Shown: positions 33,825 through 44,516, numbered from the stretch's first letter. The stretch is DNA of 64,000 nt from Albugo candida (GCA_905220665.1 CAJNAR010000144.1:992001-1056000), one strand, 5' to 3'. The notes: generated by a model not told the origin, from the sequence alone. Numbers and translations are program-made.

Positions 33825-34315
33825 CGAGCTAGCCGAAGCGATTGAATTGTAGCAAAGCATCCGATTCGACAGCGGTACACCGATCGTGATCGATCTGCGA
33901 AGTATAATTTGACGCCTACCTGTATACCAGGGAATACTGTCAAGAAACCGATGAAGCAATGCCCTGCATAATGTAGATGTTGTATATGGGCTACCGAGCA
34001 AAGAGTGCAGAAATCATTTGTCGTCAGACAGGATCGAGACACGATTACAAAAGCTTTTCTAGGTTCTATAAGATACGAAGCGAATTAAAGAAGATATATT
34101 ATTCACGACCTCGAGGTTCTCAAAAAATCTATGCAGTTGTTCAATGCACGTTTGGAATCAAGTCGTGTCATAGACAAAGCGAGTAGTTGTTGTCTACGAA
34201 GCGTGCAACAAGTCGTCCAACCGCGTTATGAATGTCGAATCTTTCGAGACGCTCACTGAGTTGCGGTTGCTTTGTAGGCAACAGGAAGAGGAGCAAGTGG
34301 TGTTTTAAGGAGATG
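33825..34315 (+). pseudogene. Decayed unknown gene
   Basis: A protein-like reading (ELAEAIE, SIRFDSGTPIVIDLRSI, then VVYEACNKSSNRVMNVESFE) is interrupted by several stops. Its first part pairs with 11000-11180 on the other arm, where a longer stretch is open (TAEATEIVAKHPIRHCFIVRD). The parent family was not recognised. Confidence 0.4.
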
Positions 34316-34501
34316 CGTTTTCATTGCGGAAAATGGGTTTTCTTTAAAAATAGAATGAGTTATGACTGCCACACAAATCGCGTCACATCTAACAACGCCT
34401 TTTTGCTATGACACCGCTCACTATTTCGTATTATTTCTTCACTAGCTTTCCGCATTAAAAGTCTGGATATTTGGATAGCACGACTTCCTCTGTCCGGATA
34501 G

Positions 34502-35332
34502 ATGGAGTCAACGAAATCCATTGTTCGCTGCAAAGGGACAACTCGTCTCAATAGACGTTGTTTGAAGATGGTTCTCGTCTCTGAAGACGTGGAGCCTTAT
34601 TGTCATTACCACGTGCCAATAAAGGTGCTCGAAAATGGAGAATGCATCATCCCTGATCATTTTTGCAAAGGTGTGAAACTTAACAAAGGCCGATGTCGCC
34701 AGTCGAGAAAGACAGATTATAATTTCTGTTGTTCGCAGCACGATCCGAACATGAAATATTACTCTCCGTCGCTTTTCGATGTCAAAGGATTGCGAGACAA
34801 CGCTGAGCGCCAAGTGGCCAAAATGTATGATGATCGAGACATTTATGACAAGACAACTGAGATCTCGACATTGGAACGTGAGGACGTGGAGCTCGATCAT
34901 ATTGTCGAAAGGCAATGCTACTCATATACATTTATCAAAGTAGCAAATCGAATTGAAGATGAAGAAGAGATGAGTTTCTTAACACAATACACTCGAGATG
35001 AAATCGCCAATAGGTACGAGAATCTAGGTCTAACGCGGACGAGCACAAATCGCTCGAAAGGAAATGCGTGTTACTCATTTCTGGACGACTCATTGACGGG
35101 TCATCGAGTTCAATCATTCACCGCATATTTAGGCGAGGTCAACATCACTCGCGCTACGAGCAAAGAGATCTGTAACACAATTGGAAAAACGCTGAAACTC
35201 AACCAACGGTGGCTTGACAATGAATATGAGACTCCATCACTCAGACATTTGCGTGATGAGCTGCAGAATTTGTATGTCTCAATGGAACTCAAAACTACTT
35301 CTTATGGTTCTTTTGTTCCATTTGATATCTGA
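34502..35332 (+). CDS. Zinc-binding/HNH-like protein
   Basis: Intronless, 276 aa, starting MESTKSIVRCKGTT. Two similar Cys/His units open the protein: C-KGTTRLNRR-C ... YC-HY-H (residues 10-37) and C-KGVKLNKGR-C ... CC-SQ-H (residues 55-80). They look like paired short zinc-binding motifs. The central motif VELDHIVERQ (about 130-140) and the later TSTNRSKGNACY (about 180-190) resemble the DH..E and N..K elements of HNH nucleases. The C-terminal part is helical and uncharacterised (SLRHLRDELQNLYVSMELK). A nucleic-acid-cutting or DNA-repair role is an inference from motif resemblance; the family name is not known to me. No signal peptide or membrane segment. Confidence 0.7.
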   Translation: MESTKSIVRCKGTTRLNRRCLKMVLVSEDVEPYCHYHVPIKVLENGECIIPDHFCKGVKLNKGRCRQSRKTDYNFCCSQHDPNMKYYSPSLFDVKGLRDNAERQVAKMYDDRDIYDKTTEISTLEREDVELDHIVERQCYSYTFIKVANRIEDEEEMSFLTQYTRDEIANRYENLGLTRTSTNRSKGNACYSFLDDSLTGHRVQSFTAYLGEVNITRATSKEICNTIGKTLKLNQRWLDNEYETPSLRHLRDELQNLYVSMELKTTSYGSFVPFDI

Positions 35333-35540
35333 GGGCCACATCTATATATATACATATTCATTTACATGTTAATGAAACAACACTTTTTAGCTGTATGCTC
35401 TTCATGTCACCGCCAAGATACTTAGCTTATCGTGATCGTAAGTCGAGTCATGTGACTTCATAACGGTCGAATGCAACTACTATTGCGTACATTCACGCAA
35501 CAATTTGGAGAACACGAAAATTCTCCACGAAAGACACATA

Positions 35541-37340
35541 ATGTATTACGATTTCAACGAACGCGACCCGATGTTGCACTCTGCGATGGGGAAAGAGGGC
35601 AAACAGGTACATAGGATGACCACTGTAACTCCACCTTCTCGTTGCAACGATCTTTGGGCAGCAATCCTTTTTCTAGCACAAGTAATCGTGATCGGATTCT
35701 TTGCTGTTTGGAAAGGGCTACCTGCAGTGTTGGATCAGATGGAGAACTCACAGCACGGACACAAAAACTACGACTTTCAGAATTTCTTTATACTCTTATT
35801 GGGAATATTTGGGCTAACGGTTGCATTATCGGGTTTTTGGATGAAGCTGTTAATGTCTTATGCAGAATCGATGATCCGTGTCACTCTGTGGTGTAATGTT
35901 GGTTTGGTAATCGTGTTTGGTCTTGGCACATTTCCAGTGAGTCCAGTGTCCTCTTTGATCTTCCTTATGCTCGCAGCAGTGAATATTTGGTAAGTTAATT
36001 AGCTGTACAATGTCGAATATTTCTCGTTTGTGACGAAATCGACGTGTAGCTATATATACGCGGTGCAAAATCGTATTGGCTTTGCCAGTGCTAACCTAAA
36101 ATGTGCCTGCGCCTCCATTTTGAAATTCTCGGGAGTTTTCTGGGTGGCATTAGCGCTGGTTATCCAGCAAATCTTCTGGCTCACAGTTTGGTCGACAAGT
36201 GCTATTGGGATCTATGGAATGTTTAAAGAAAGTCACCCAAATTGCCAAGACTTCTTGAAAGGCAACACGAAAAATGACATTGCTGCAAGCGGGGATTGTG
36301 GAGGAATTGGAACGGGTTTTATTTTATTTGCCATGCTCGTTAGCCTTTATTGGGGACAACAAGTGCTGCAAAATATTTTGACATGCACTGTTGCTGGTGT
36401 TGTCGCTAGTTGGTGGTACCGAAGTGGAGAGGATGGTATTACTGTTGGAGCGCTTTACCGCTCGGTGACGACTGCGTTTGGCTCGATTTGTCTTGGATCG
36501 CTTTTCGTCTCCATTCTACAAGCAATGCAAGCGGTTTGTGAAAGCTTCTACTCGATCATCCAACAAATTCAACAGTGTTTCTATTTTCTAGATGGCTAGA
36601 ATGCTACGTGAAAAAGCGCAGGAAGAGGACAATGCCGCGCTTGCTTGTGTTGGCTGTATCGCAGAGTGCATTCTTGGCTGTCTCGAATCGATTATGGAAT
36701 ACTTGAATATGTGGGCGTATATATATGTCGGTATCTATGGTCGGGACTTTCGTACGAGTGCGAAAGCTGTCATGGATTTATTCCGTGGTCGAGGTTGGAC
36801 CGCTGTCATCAACGATGATCTCGCGTCAAGCGCGCTGACGTTTGGTGCTATTGGTGTTGGTAAATTGAGCTATCTACGGGCACACTTCAATCAATCTCTT
36901 ACAACATTGATGTAGGCTGCGTTGCCTGTTCTATCGGCCTCATTGCCGTTTACTTCTCTCCAGTGAGTTGGTTTGATGTTTTTGGCACTAAAAAAGCAGG
37001 CTACGGTAAGAGCACATTCACTCCTCCCTTAAAAGGTCTCATCGTTCTTGTTGCTGACTATAGGTGTAATTGGTGCCGCTGCATTCATTGCAGGAACAAG
37101 TGTGAGTATGACAATGGCAAATGTAGTGCTGGCAGCTTTACACACCGTATTTGTGTGCTTTGCCGAGGTACGGTTGCTTTTTGCCTGAAGTATTGCATGA
37201 TATAATCGAAATTGCTATCTATTATGTAGGATCCTATTGCGTTGCAGCACAATCATCCGCGTGAATACGAGGATTTGATTAGTGGATGGCGTCAATTCCA
37301 CTCGGATGCGATCGATTCTGCTTTTGGCTCTACTGTTTAA
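35541..37340 (+). CDS. Choline-transporter-like (CTL/SLC44) membrane protein
   Basis: Multi-pass membrane protein; SLC44 members carry choline or ethanolamine across plasma or mitochondrial membranes. Exons: 35541-35989, 36050-36533, 36592-36859, 36916-37005, 37064-37167, 37230-37340, giving 501 aa with all phases consistent. First ATG chosen (MYYDFNERDP). The first helix is WAAILFLAQVIVIGFF, and further helices include FFILLLGIFGLTVALSGF and FILFAMLVSLYWGQQVLQNI. The family landmarks are clear: TVAGVVASWWY with GAL.RS..TAFGSICLGSL, then CIA.CILGCLES...YLNMWAYIYVGIYG, and VFVCFAEDPIALQHNHP at the C-terminus. Introns are 53-62 nt. Confidence 0.92.
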
Positions 37341-38234
37341 TCACCTCTAGGAAAGAACGATGACTTGAGAAAAAATAGTGTTGAAACGATCGCTTTTGTT
37401 ATGTTAAGAGCTGCGATTATGATTCATATCAATTCCTATATACCAGTTTTGTATTTTTCATAAACATTATTGAAGAATGGTCAAGTCCCTGCGATTGGAA
37501 GCCACGCGATTTGGCATATATCTAGCGAGTATATCTGCTTGAGTTTATTCTTTGCGAATTTTACTTACCTGATTCATAATTGAGTTCCCGCCATTGCGAG
37601 CTTTGTCTACTCTCAACCAGATTGTATCCACTGGATCGTCACTCAGGTGAAACGTATTTGTTGGCAGGATTCTCTTCCATCAAATAATTCGTTTCTTACT
37701 CGATAGTGGGAATATATAAGGTATCCTCCTCAGCAAATGAGTCGCGACGATTTTGAAAAAGCATTTAGTAAACAAGTCGATCCGGCACAAGGAAAAAAAA
37801 GTGGCGACTAGATCAGTATATGAATATAGAAATATGATCCATCGAAATCTAGTGTCACAAATCTGCTGCCTGTGCTTCTATCTATTGCTGGTCTTCATCC
37901 CTTGCATGCAGTCAGCATAAGGAGCTTGGAGATTCAAAGCAGATATATAGTTGCTAGTCCATCATCAATAGAAGACTGTGGTCGAGGTTGCGTTGTTATC
38001 TGCAAGCATTCGTTATCAGTCAAAGAGCATTCCAATACAAAGCTCCAGATTATGGAGCTGGACGAGCGTATGACACATCGGTACAAAAGCAAACGTTCTA
38101 TAAGCAGCTTCATAGACTCTTCTTACGTGCTTCCTCTACAAACCTTAATGATCTTTTTATACATTGCGTATGCCGATTGCATGCGTTATATGATAAGTTA
38201 GATAGTTAGATAACATTTTGAAATCCCTCAAATC
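37341..38234. other. Intergenic region with a possible tail-anchored microprotein
   Basis: Mostly featureless. An ATG at 37739 opens MSRDDFEKAFSKQVDPAQGK; after an A8 run (37793-37800) the phase that is one base off gives a continuous reading ending NLVSQICCLCFYLLLVFIPC, a C-terminal membrane helix. Whether this is a tail-anchored microprotein with a homopolymer error or slip, or chance, is unclear. An open frame at 37872-38201 overlaps in another phase. Confidence 0.3.
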
Positions 38235-39120
38235 ATGCTAAAGAATGGACTTGAGGCCATTGGGAAGAGTATCCGATCGTTCGGACAATCATTAGACCGC
38301 ACAGGCGTGTTATTGGAGGGAAGTGCGTCATACACTGAACATTGTAAGTCTTTGTGCGCGATTTAGTTTGACTTGCAGGAACTCAGAAGTCGGCTGAGTG
38401 TAGTAAATCCCTCAACTCGATGCGTTAACAACGCCGGACGCCGACCAAAATTGGAAGCTGCGGCGTTTATAGCACCTAATGCATCAGTCATTGGAGAAGT
38501 CAACGTCGGTAGCGGGAGCTCGGTCTGGTATGGGGCAACATTGCGAGGTAGGTCGACTAAACGCGTAGGAAAAAAGATGATCCTGATTCGATACAATGTT
38601 TCTGTCAGGCGATATCAATCACATCACAATCGGAAACCATACAAATGTACTAGACGCTGCCATTATACACGTTGCCAAGATTCATAGAGACATTCCTACG
38701 ATTATTGGTAATCATGTTACCATCGGCCCGTCATCGATCATACACGCCTGCACGATTGGAAGTAACTGTATTATCGGTACAGGAACTCAGATTTTGGACG
38801 GATCTGTTGTCGAATCAGAATCAATAGTAGCAGCAGGCTCAATTGTCACCTACGGAAAAGTAATTTCATCGGGACAATTGTGGTCAGGTGTACCAGCTCG
38901 ATATGCACGAGATCTCACAACCGAAGAGAAAGCATTCATCAAACAATCCGCAATAGAATATGCGGAGCTGTCTCTAATTCACGCGAAAGAATGCGAGAAA
39001 TCGTTGGAAGAGATCGTTGCCGCAAATGAGCGATCAAAAATACTCGAGGAAATTGGAAAATTTGGACTCCCTGAAAAGGAGAAAGCTCAGCAAGAAATGG
39101 GGATGTTCTTTCGATACTAA
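38235..39120 (+). CDS. Gamma-carbonic anhydrase family protein (mitochondrial complex I type)
   Basis: Left-handed beta-helix protein; in plants and protists gamma-CAs form a matrix domain of complex I. Exons 38379-38547 and 38609-39120 are secure. Exon 1 starts at 38235 (MLKNGLEAIGKSIRSFGQSL), as in plant homologues; its 3' border (taken as 38306) is uncertain because the best-looking GTAAG (38344) does not keep phase. About 250 aa. Landmarks: [62 protein letters not shown]. Of three zinc-binding histidines, those in HVA and IIHAC are present, but the one in GHSA is replaced (GPSS). The protein may therefore be a structural gamma-CA-like subunit without normal catalysis. Confidence 0.87.
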
Positions 39121-39200
39121 AAAAGCTTTTGAGAATACACTCATCTTATTGTTTCTTAAGGAGATATTGCAATCTCTCCTGGTTCAGGAAACTTGGGGCT
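39121..39200. other. Convergent 3' spacer
   Basis: Only 80 bp separate the stops of the gamma-CA gene on the plus strand and the Cms1 gene on the minus strand, so their 3' UTRs probably overlap. Confidence 0.6.
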
Positions 39201-40210
39201 TTAATACAATATTAGCTTGCAATTGTCTTGAGAAAGTTTCTTCATAAAATGATACCGAAGGAATTCCATCAAATCGAGCGACGTTTCTTTCAGATCCAAA
39301 ATATTACAAACCTTCTGATTCATGTGCATATCAATAATCAAGAAGGCTGTATTCTGCAATGATAAGCCACCTGATTCAACTAACTTTTTGACTCGTGCGG
39401 GTGTCCCGATCGCAATTGGAGAGTAGAATTTCTTCAGTTGCCACTCTTGCTGCTCAATTTTCGTATGGCGAGAGAACAATTTTGCTTTGCGGCATTTGAA
39501 AGCGGCTAGATTCCTGATATACTTTGGTTTGGCGATTATGTTCATGGTAGCGGAAATAATGACACTTACTTGGTCACGACAATAACGCGTTCTGCAGATG
39601 AGCACATAATTAGCACAAGCGGGCTTTTCTCTGGATTCTTCTTCCTTAGTCGCAACTTCCAGTCTGGAATGATATGGCGAATGTATAAAGGTAGAGTCTG
39701 GAGAGTGTGTTTACCAAGGTTTGGTAGTTCAAGAACATTTGATTCTGAGTCATTCATAACAGTGAGATATTTTGTATACACAGAAGCGGTGCTGAGTACC
39801 TTGGATAGCGTCAGCCAGCTCGATATCGGACATATTTCCACCATGGTACTTATTGTACGCCTGCGAGATGACATCGTAAAGTTGACGGTGACTCATACGA
39901 TGCAATGCCATACAGCGGGTACTTGAATTTTTCTTCAGTGAAATTTTTTGATTAGAGAACAAAATCTTGGTAAGGGTTCTCTTACATGCAGCTTTTGACG
40001 TTTGTTGGAGACATCCGTTTGTGTATGATCTTCCACTTCAGCATTTCGAGGACGTTTTATAACGCCAGATATATCTCCATCTTCCTCATCTTCTACATTA
40101 TCGTCACCACTAAGCGCCACTATACTGCTGCTGTCTAACATTGCCATCGATGTCCTCGTCCAATTCTCATCGAGAAGATCATCATTCACTACTGGATGAT
40201 CACTGGCCAT
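39201..40210 (-). CDS. CMS1: Cms1-like small-subunit ribosome assembly protein
   Basis: Cms1/CMSS1 is a nucleolar protein associated with 90S/SSU processome particles; it resembles a DEAD-box fold but lacks a working helicase. Exons on the minus strand: 40210-39986, 39932-39800, 39744-39570, 39513-39201, about 281 aa. The N-terminal 75 residues are acidic (LSGDDNVEDEEDGD), with a short KRPRN. The core reads SPLVLIMCSSAERVI, then KAKLFSRHTKIEQQ, IGTPARVKKLVESGGLSL and FLIIDMHMNQK, matching Cms1 order (GTP.R motif; D-x-H where DEAD would be). All introns are 52-56 nt and in phase. The gene lies downstream of DHX37, another SSU factor, on the same strand. Confidence 0.85.
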
Positions 40211-40667
40211 CGTAATTTCTAAATACCTTTGATATATAATAGTTTCAGACTTTTCAACTTGTCAGTTGTGCGTTATGATATAATATAATCAAGTCTGCGA
40301 TCATTGCTCCGTTGATACGATGTACTGCGACTTGTTTTGCTCGATTTTATGCTTTATTTTGTGTCTCTCGAAATCGCCATAGGTTTCCAATGTATACTGG
40401 GAAGAATTACGATGGGCTCGTGTGAAATGTCTCAAATAATCAGTGTTTTTGCTTGTTCTCTACACCGGTTGCCATACTGAAAGGGAAATCAGTGCCACCC
40501 GCATCAAGCCTTTTAAGACAAAGTGGGCACAGACTTATCAAAGCGTGAACGGTGACTTGCAACACAGAAGAACGACTAGGTCATTTGATTTACTGCATGA
40601 TTGATATACCTATATATCTTTCTGGCTCAATCTCTCACCAACTTACCGTCGGATTCAATAACTTCCA
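40211..40667. other. Spacer between DHX37 and Cms1
   Basis: About 460 bp holding the promoter of the Cms1 gene (minus strand) and the 3' end of DHX37. No gene or repeat seen. Confidence 0.5.
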
Positions 40668-43600
40668 TTAATTGATATCTTTGTCTCCTACGACATGGCG
40701 CCATTCACGAGCCAATTTCTGGTCCATTGGCTCTTTGAGCCAAAATTGTATTTCAGGAAGAAGAAAAGTCTGATGTTCCTTTTCAACCCAAACCTTTTTC
40801 AATTCCGCTCGTGAACGAATGTTTCTCCTTTGTAGCGCCAACGGAAGTTTTTGTATCTTTGCTTCAAACTTTTGACGCAACAGCAACATGGACGCGTATT
40901 TGAGATGACTGCTGAAACGAGCCAAATACGGTATAATCTTCCCATCAAGTAGCAATTTCGCGAGCCAGCGGTAAAAGTCGGCCTCTGTCTTGGAATGTAT
41001 CGGATATGGGATCTTAGTCGTCGGAAGCGTCCACGCGAACTTCCCATAATGAGGATGGATATAACAGTCGACTCGATCAGACTGAGCGTTATATTCCGGT
41101 TTTGGCTCATCCAAGATCTCAGAGAAGCTGCAGAGAGTGGTGCCGAGTCCGATAGAACCGAGCCAAGACGCCTCGATAACCGTCACATTATTCATGTACG
41201 CTCGAGTTGTCCGAGTGATTTGCTGATAGACCACATACTCTGGAAGTTTGCTCGCATTTGCTGTGAATACATGGGAATGTGGATGGATGTAAATGGGTTC
41301 TTTCACGTCGCCCGTGCACGCTACATACGCACAATTCCTCTCAAACTTGGATCCTTCTTCAACCATTCCACGAGGAGCGCGACGAGCCACGTGATCCATA
41401 AAGCCAGCTGCAATGATTTGACGTAAGACGTCTTCAGTCGGTAAAGACGGAGGGTCTAAATATGGCGATAAGGTGATTTTTGTGAATGATTCGTCTTCAG
41501 CATATAACGTATTGACAATGCGTGTGAGTTGTTGCCGAAGTTGCAGCATTTGACTCATTATCTTTTCATGAAGAAAGTTCTCTTTGCAATACGATGAGCT
41601 ACAGCCTCCGTACGCGTACGCGCCAGCAGCACGCAGAAAGCTCAAGAGATCGCTTTGAGTATTGGCCCATTGCAGTCGACGTCTCAACGTATCAGCTTTG
41701 TGCCACTCTGCTGTCATCTCATCGATATGCTTGTCACTTTCTTCTTCCGATGTCGTAACAAAAGGAGAGTGACCTGACAAGCCTGCAACGATAGCGATTG
41801 TATACTCCAACACACCCATTTCTTTCGCTACTAGAAGCATTTTGGCAAAGCGAGCGGTGACTGGAAATTGCACGAGAAGTTGTCCCAGACGAGTGATTTC
41901 TTCTTTTGCGGAATCTTCTGTTTGCTGGACACTTATTGCGCCCAAATACTCGAGAGTTTGAATGGCTTTGACGAATGCGTGGCGATCAGGCGGCGTTGGA
42001 AATGGGAATTTTGAGATGGTATGGATGCCCATTGCCTTCATCTGCAACACAATCTCTTCAATCGGATGGCAGAGAATTTCAGGAGGTGTGAATTTCGAAA
42101 AATCAGTATCGTACACTGCCGAAGAATACAAACGATAGCAGTGGCCTGGTCCTGTTCGTCCTGCTCGACCTGCGCGTTGATCGGCGCTCGCTTTAGAAAT
42201 CCATTGGATCTGAAAATTAGAGATTCCGTTTTCCAAATTGTAAACCCGAGTTTTCGTACGCCCAGCATCCACAACGTATTTGATATTTGGTATGGTCAAT
42301 GAGGTTTCTGCGATATCTGTCGCGATAACAACCAAACGGTGGTGTTCCGGTGGTTCATCGAATACTCGCATTTGCTCATTTGTTGGCAGCAAAGAGTATA
42401 ATGGTAACGCGTGCATATAAGGGACTGCTAGTGAATCGTTTGCATCCCGATCCGAGTCGATCTGTGAGCCGTGATCAGAATCATACTGCTCCGCATCTTC
42501 ACCTGGTTCGATATCGACATCTTCTTCGGCATCGTCGTGTTCCAGTGGGACATACTCTGCATCTCGAGACAAGGATTTTGTCACTTTGCGAGGACCCTTG
42601 AAAGTTTCCACTCGTTTGGATTCCTTGCTTCCATACGCTTGGTGGAGTTTGCGCACAAGCTGCATAATCTCTTGTTGTCCGGTTAGAAAGACCAAAATGC
42701 CACCTTCCGGCAATTTGTTATGAATTCGGACAACTTTCTTAAACGCTGCTTCAACGTACTTTTCCAATTCTGTGTGTTTACTGAAATGTACTGTGACCGG
42801 ATATTGTCGTGCTTCGATCCTTAGCACTGGCGGTGGAGATGGGAACAATACCGTGTTGTTTGTGAAATCCTCCACACGCAATGTTGCAGACATAATGACC
42901 AGTTTGAGCGGCTTCAAAAGCTTTTGTATCCCCCCAAACTCATTCTTTCCTTCTACTGTCAATGCTCGGTACTCTTCCAGTTCTTCTAGCGCCAATTTTG
43001 ATCGAAAGGGAACGATACGACTCAGCAGTCCGATCAGAATATCTGTATTGATATTGCGTTCATGAGCTTCGTCAAGAATGATGACGGAATACTGACGGAG
43101 AAGAAAGTCCTGTTGTATTTCTTTCAGAAGAATACCGTCCGTCATGAATTTGATTCGTGTCGAGTTTGCAAAATGACTGGAATCATACCGAATTTGGTAC
43201 CCAACTTGGCCGTCTGGAGCTTGTCCGAAAGCGACATTGAGCTCCTCCGCTACACGTTTGGCTGTGCTGACAGTGGCAACTCGTCTTGGTTGTGTGACAC
43301 CAATTCTTCCAAAGAAATTTGGATGTTCAGGATGGCCAAAGCCAGCTTCATACAGAAATTGTGGCACTTGCGTAGTTTTCCCACTTCCTGTTTCACCACA
43401 CAGAATGACTACATCGTTGTTGACGATAGCTTCCATTATTTCTTGCTCCATACTACAAGCTGGAAGCTGCATTCTCGCCATTTGGATTTCTGGACTTCTT
43501 TCAAGGTGAACCACATGCTGAGTGCACCGGTCACGAGAAAGACTGTGATGTTCACTTTGTACTTCTCTGCTGGTTTTCATTAAAATAGTCGTTGGAATAT

Positions 43601-44516
43601 ACTTGGGTTCCTTGTCAGCTTTTCGGGATAAAATATCGCTATCTTTTGTAGATTCTCGAAGACGACGTTGTTGATTCTTCTTGCGTAATTCGAGTACACG
43701 GTTCATCGTTTCACTCTTCGCACGGACCTCTGCTTCTTCGTGTCTTTTCATCGAAACTGTGCTGTTTTCCGTGTGTCCTTTGCTGTCAGCGTATGTTACA
43801 ACTCGCTCACACGGGCTTGATGTCTGAGTTGTGTATACCACCCGTGCCCTCCGCTTCGTCTTTCTCTTGCACGATATATCGCCCGTACGCTTCTCATCGA
43901 TCGCTTTCGTATCCACTGCTGCTTGGTTTTTCTCCCTCCAAGTCGACTCCGACTTCTGTAACCTGATTTCACAAGTACTCCTACTGCCAGTAGTAAATGA
44001 TTCTTTCGGATGCAACAAATCGAATTCAGCCGTTGATAACTCGAGTCCGAGTTTTTCCATTCTTAACGACCGCTGGAGGCGCTCACGAACAGTATGAATG
44101 TGTCCTAAATTGGAGCTAGAGTGCAATATTTTCTGCTGCTCATCGCCCAATTGATTTTCTTGCAGCGACTTGTACACACGCGCACGTTCTGTTTGCTTCG
44201 CCTTTTGAAGTACCAATTGTTGGAGTTTCTTTCGTTTCGCTCTGCTTAGTTTCTTTGCTTCTTCTATCCATTCGCGAGATACGTTTTCATCTCCTTTCTT
44301 CTCTTTTTTCGGTAGTATGATGGAATCTGTCTCATTCACACATAATTCTGAGCGCAATTCGTTCGATAAAATGTTTTTGGGATCACTATTACTGCACGTA
44401 TCCCCAATTAGTAGCGTGTCTTCTTCAGGTGGTGATAGAGCTGTACTATTGACTTGGGAATTCGGATGGCTTTGTACCATCACATCTCTTCGTCTGCGCT
44501 TCCTGCTTCCAGTCAT
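40668..44516 (-). CDS. DHX37: DEAH-box RNA helicase DHX37/Dhr1 (Ecm16)
   Basis: Nucleolar ATPase that releases U3 snoRNA from pre-18S rRNA during small-subunit assembly. Single exon. The start chosen is MTGSRKRRRRDVMVQSH at 44516 (1282 aa, close to the family's 1150-1270); an upstream in-frame ATG at 44588 gives 24 more residues. The N-terminal 350 residues are charged and coiled-coil-like (KKLSRAKRKKLQQLVLQKAK). Motif I GETGSGKTT, motif II DEAHER, motif III SATLRVEDF, an acidic insertion (DDAEEDVDIEPGEDAEQ), motif V ATDIAETSLTIP and motif VI QRAGRAGRTGPGHCYRL follow in order. Helicase-associated and OB regions come next, and the C-terminus is intact (FWLKEPMDQKL). Confidence 0.95.
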   Translation of the reverse strand: MTGSRKRRRRDVMVQSHPNSQVNSTALSPPEEDTLLIGDTCSNSDPKNILSNELRSELCVNETDSIILPKKEKKGDENVSREWIEEAKKLSRAKRKKLQQLVLQKAKQTERARVYKSLQENQLGDEQQKILHSSSNLGHIHTVRERLQRSLRMEKLGLELSTAEFDLLHPKESFTTGSRSTCEIRLQKSESTWREKNQAAVDTKAIDEKRTGDISCKRKTKRRARVVYTTQTSSPCERVVTYADSKGHTENSTVSMKRHEEAEVRAKSETMNRVLELRKKNQQRRLRESTKDSDILSRKADKEPKYIPTTILMKTSREVQSEHHSLSRDRCTQHVVHLERSPEIQMARMQLPACSMEQEIMEAIVNNDVVILCGETGSGKTTQVPQFLYEAGFGHPEHPNFFGRIGVTQPRRVATVSTAKRVAEELNVAFGQAPDGQVGYQIRYDSSHFANSTRIKFMTDGILLKEIQQDFLLRQYSVIILDEAHERNINTDILIGLLSRIVPFRSKLALEELEEYRALTVEGKNEFGGIQKLLKPLKLVIMSATLRVEDFTNNTVLFPSPPPVLRIEARQYPVTVHFSKHTELEKYVEAAFKKVVRIHNKLPEGGILVFLTGQQEIMQLVRKLHQAYGSKESKRVETFKGPRKVTKSLSRDAEYVPLEHDDAEEDVDIEPGEDAEQYDSDHGSQIDSDRDANDSLAVPYMHALPLYSLLPTNEQMRVFDEPPEHHRLVVIATDIAETSLTIPNIKYVVDAGRTKTRVYNLENGISNFQIQWISKASADQRAGRAGRTGPGHCYRLYSSAVYDTDFSKFTPPEILCHPIEEIVLQMKAMGIHTISKFPFPTPPDRHAFVKAIQTLEYLGAISVQQTEDSAKEEITRLGQLLVQFPVTARFAKMLLVAKEMGVLEYTIAIVAGLSGHSPFVTTSEEESDKHIDEMTAEWHKADTLRRRLQWANTQSDLLSFLRAAGAYAYGGCSSSYCKENFLHEKIMSQMLQLRQQLTRIVNTLYAEDESFTKITLSPYLDPPSLPTEDVLRQIIAAGFMDHVARRAPRGMVEEGSKFERNCAYVACTGDVKEPIYIHPHSHVFTANASKLPEYVVYQQITRTTRAYMNNVTVIEASWLGSIGLGTTLCSFSEILDEPKPEYNAQSDRVDCYIHPHYGKFAWTLPTTKIPYPIHSKTEADFYRWLAKLLLDGKIIPYLARFSSHLKYASMLLLRQKFEAKIQKLPLALQRRNIRSRAELKKVWVEKEHQTFLLPEIQFWLKEPMDQKLAREWRHVVGDKDIN

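Larger units (their letters stand above)
32050..34010 (+). repeat. Arm B of inverted segmental duplication (partner 10965-13230)
   Basis: Near-identical to the reverse complement of arm A from 32050 to about 33645, then more diverged to about 34010. The breakpoint at 32045-32050 coincides with the end of the fold-back and small inverted repeat cluster. See the arm A entry for the indels. Confidence 0.85.

Noticed and set aside
42021..43583. Several plus-strand open frames opposite DHX37
   Set aside because: They are antisense shadows of a strongly conserved helicase gene.
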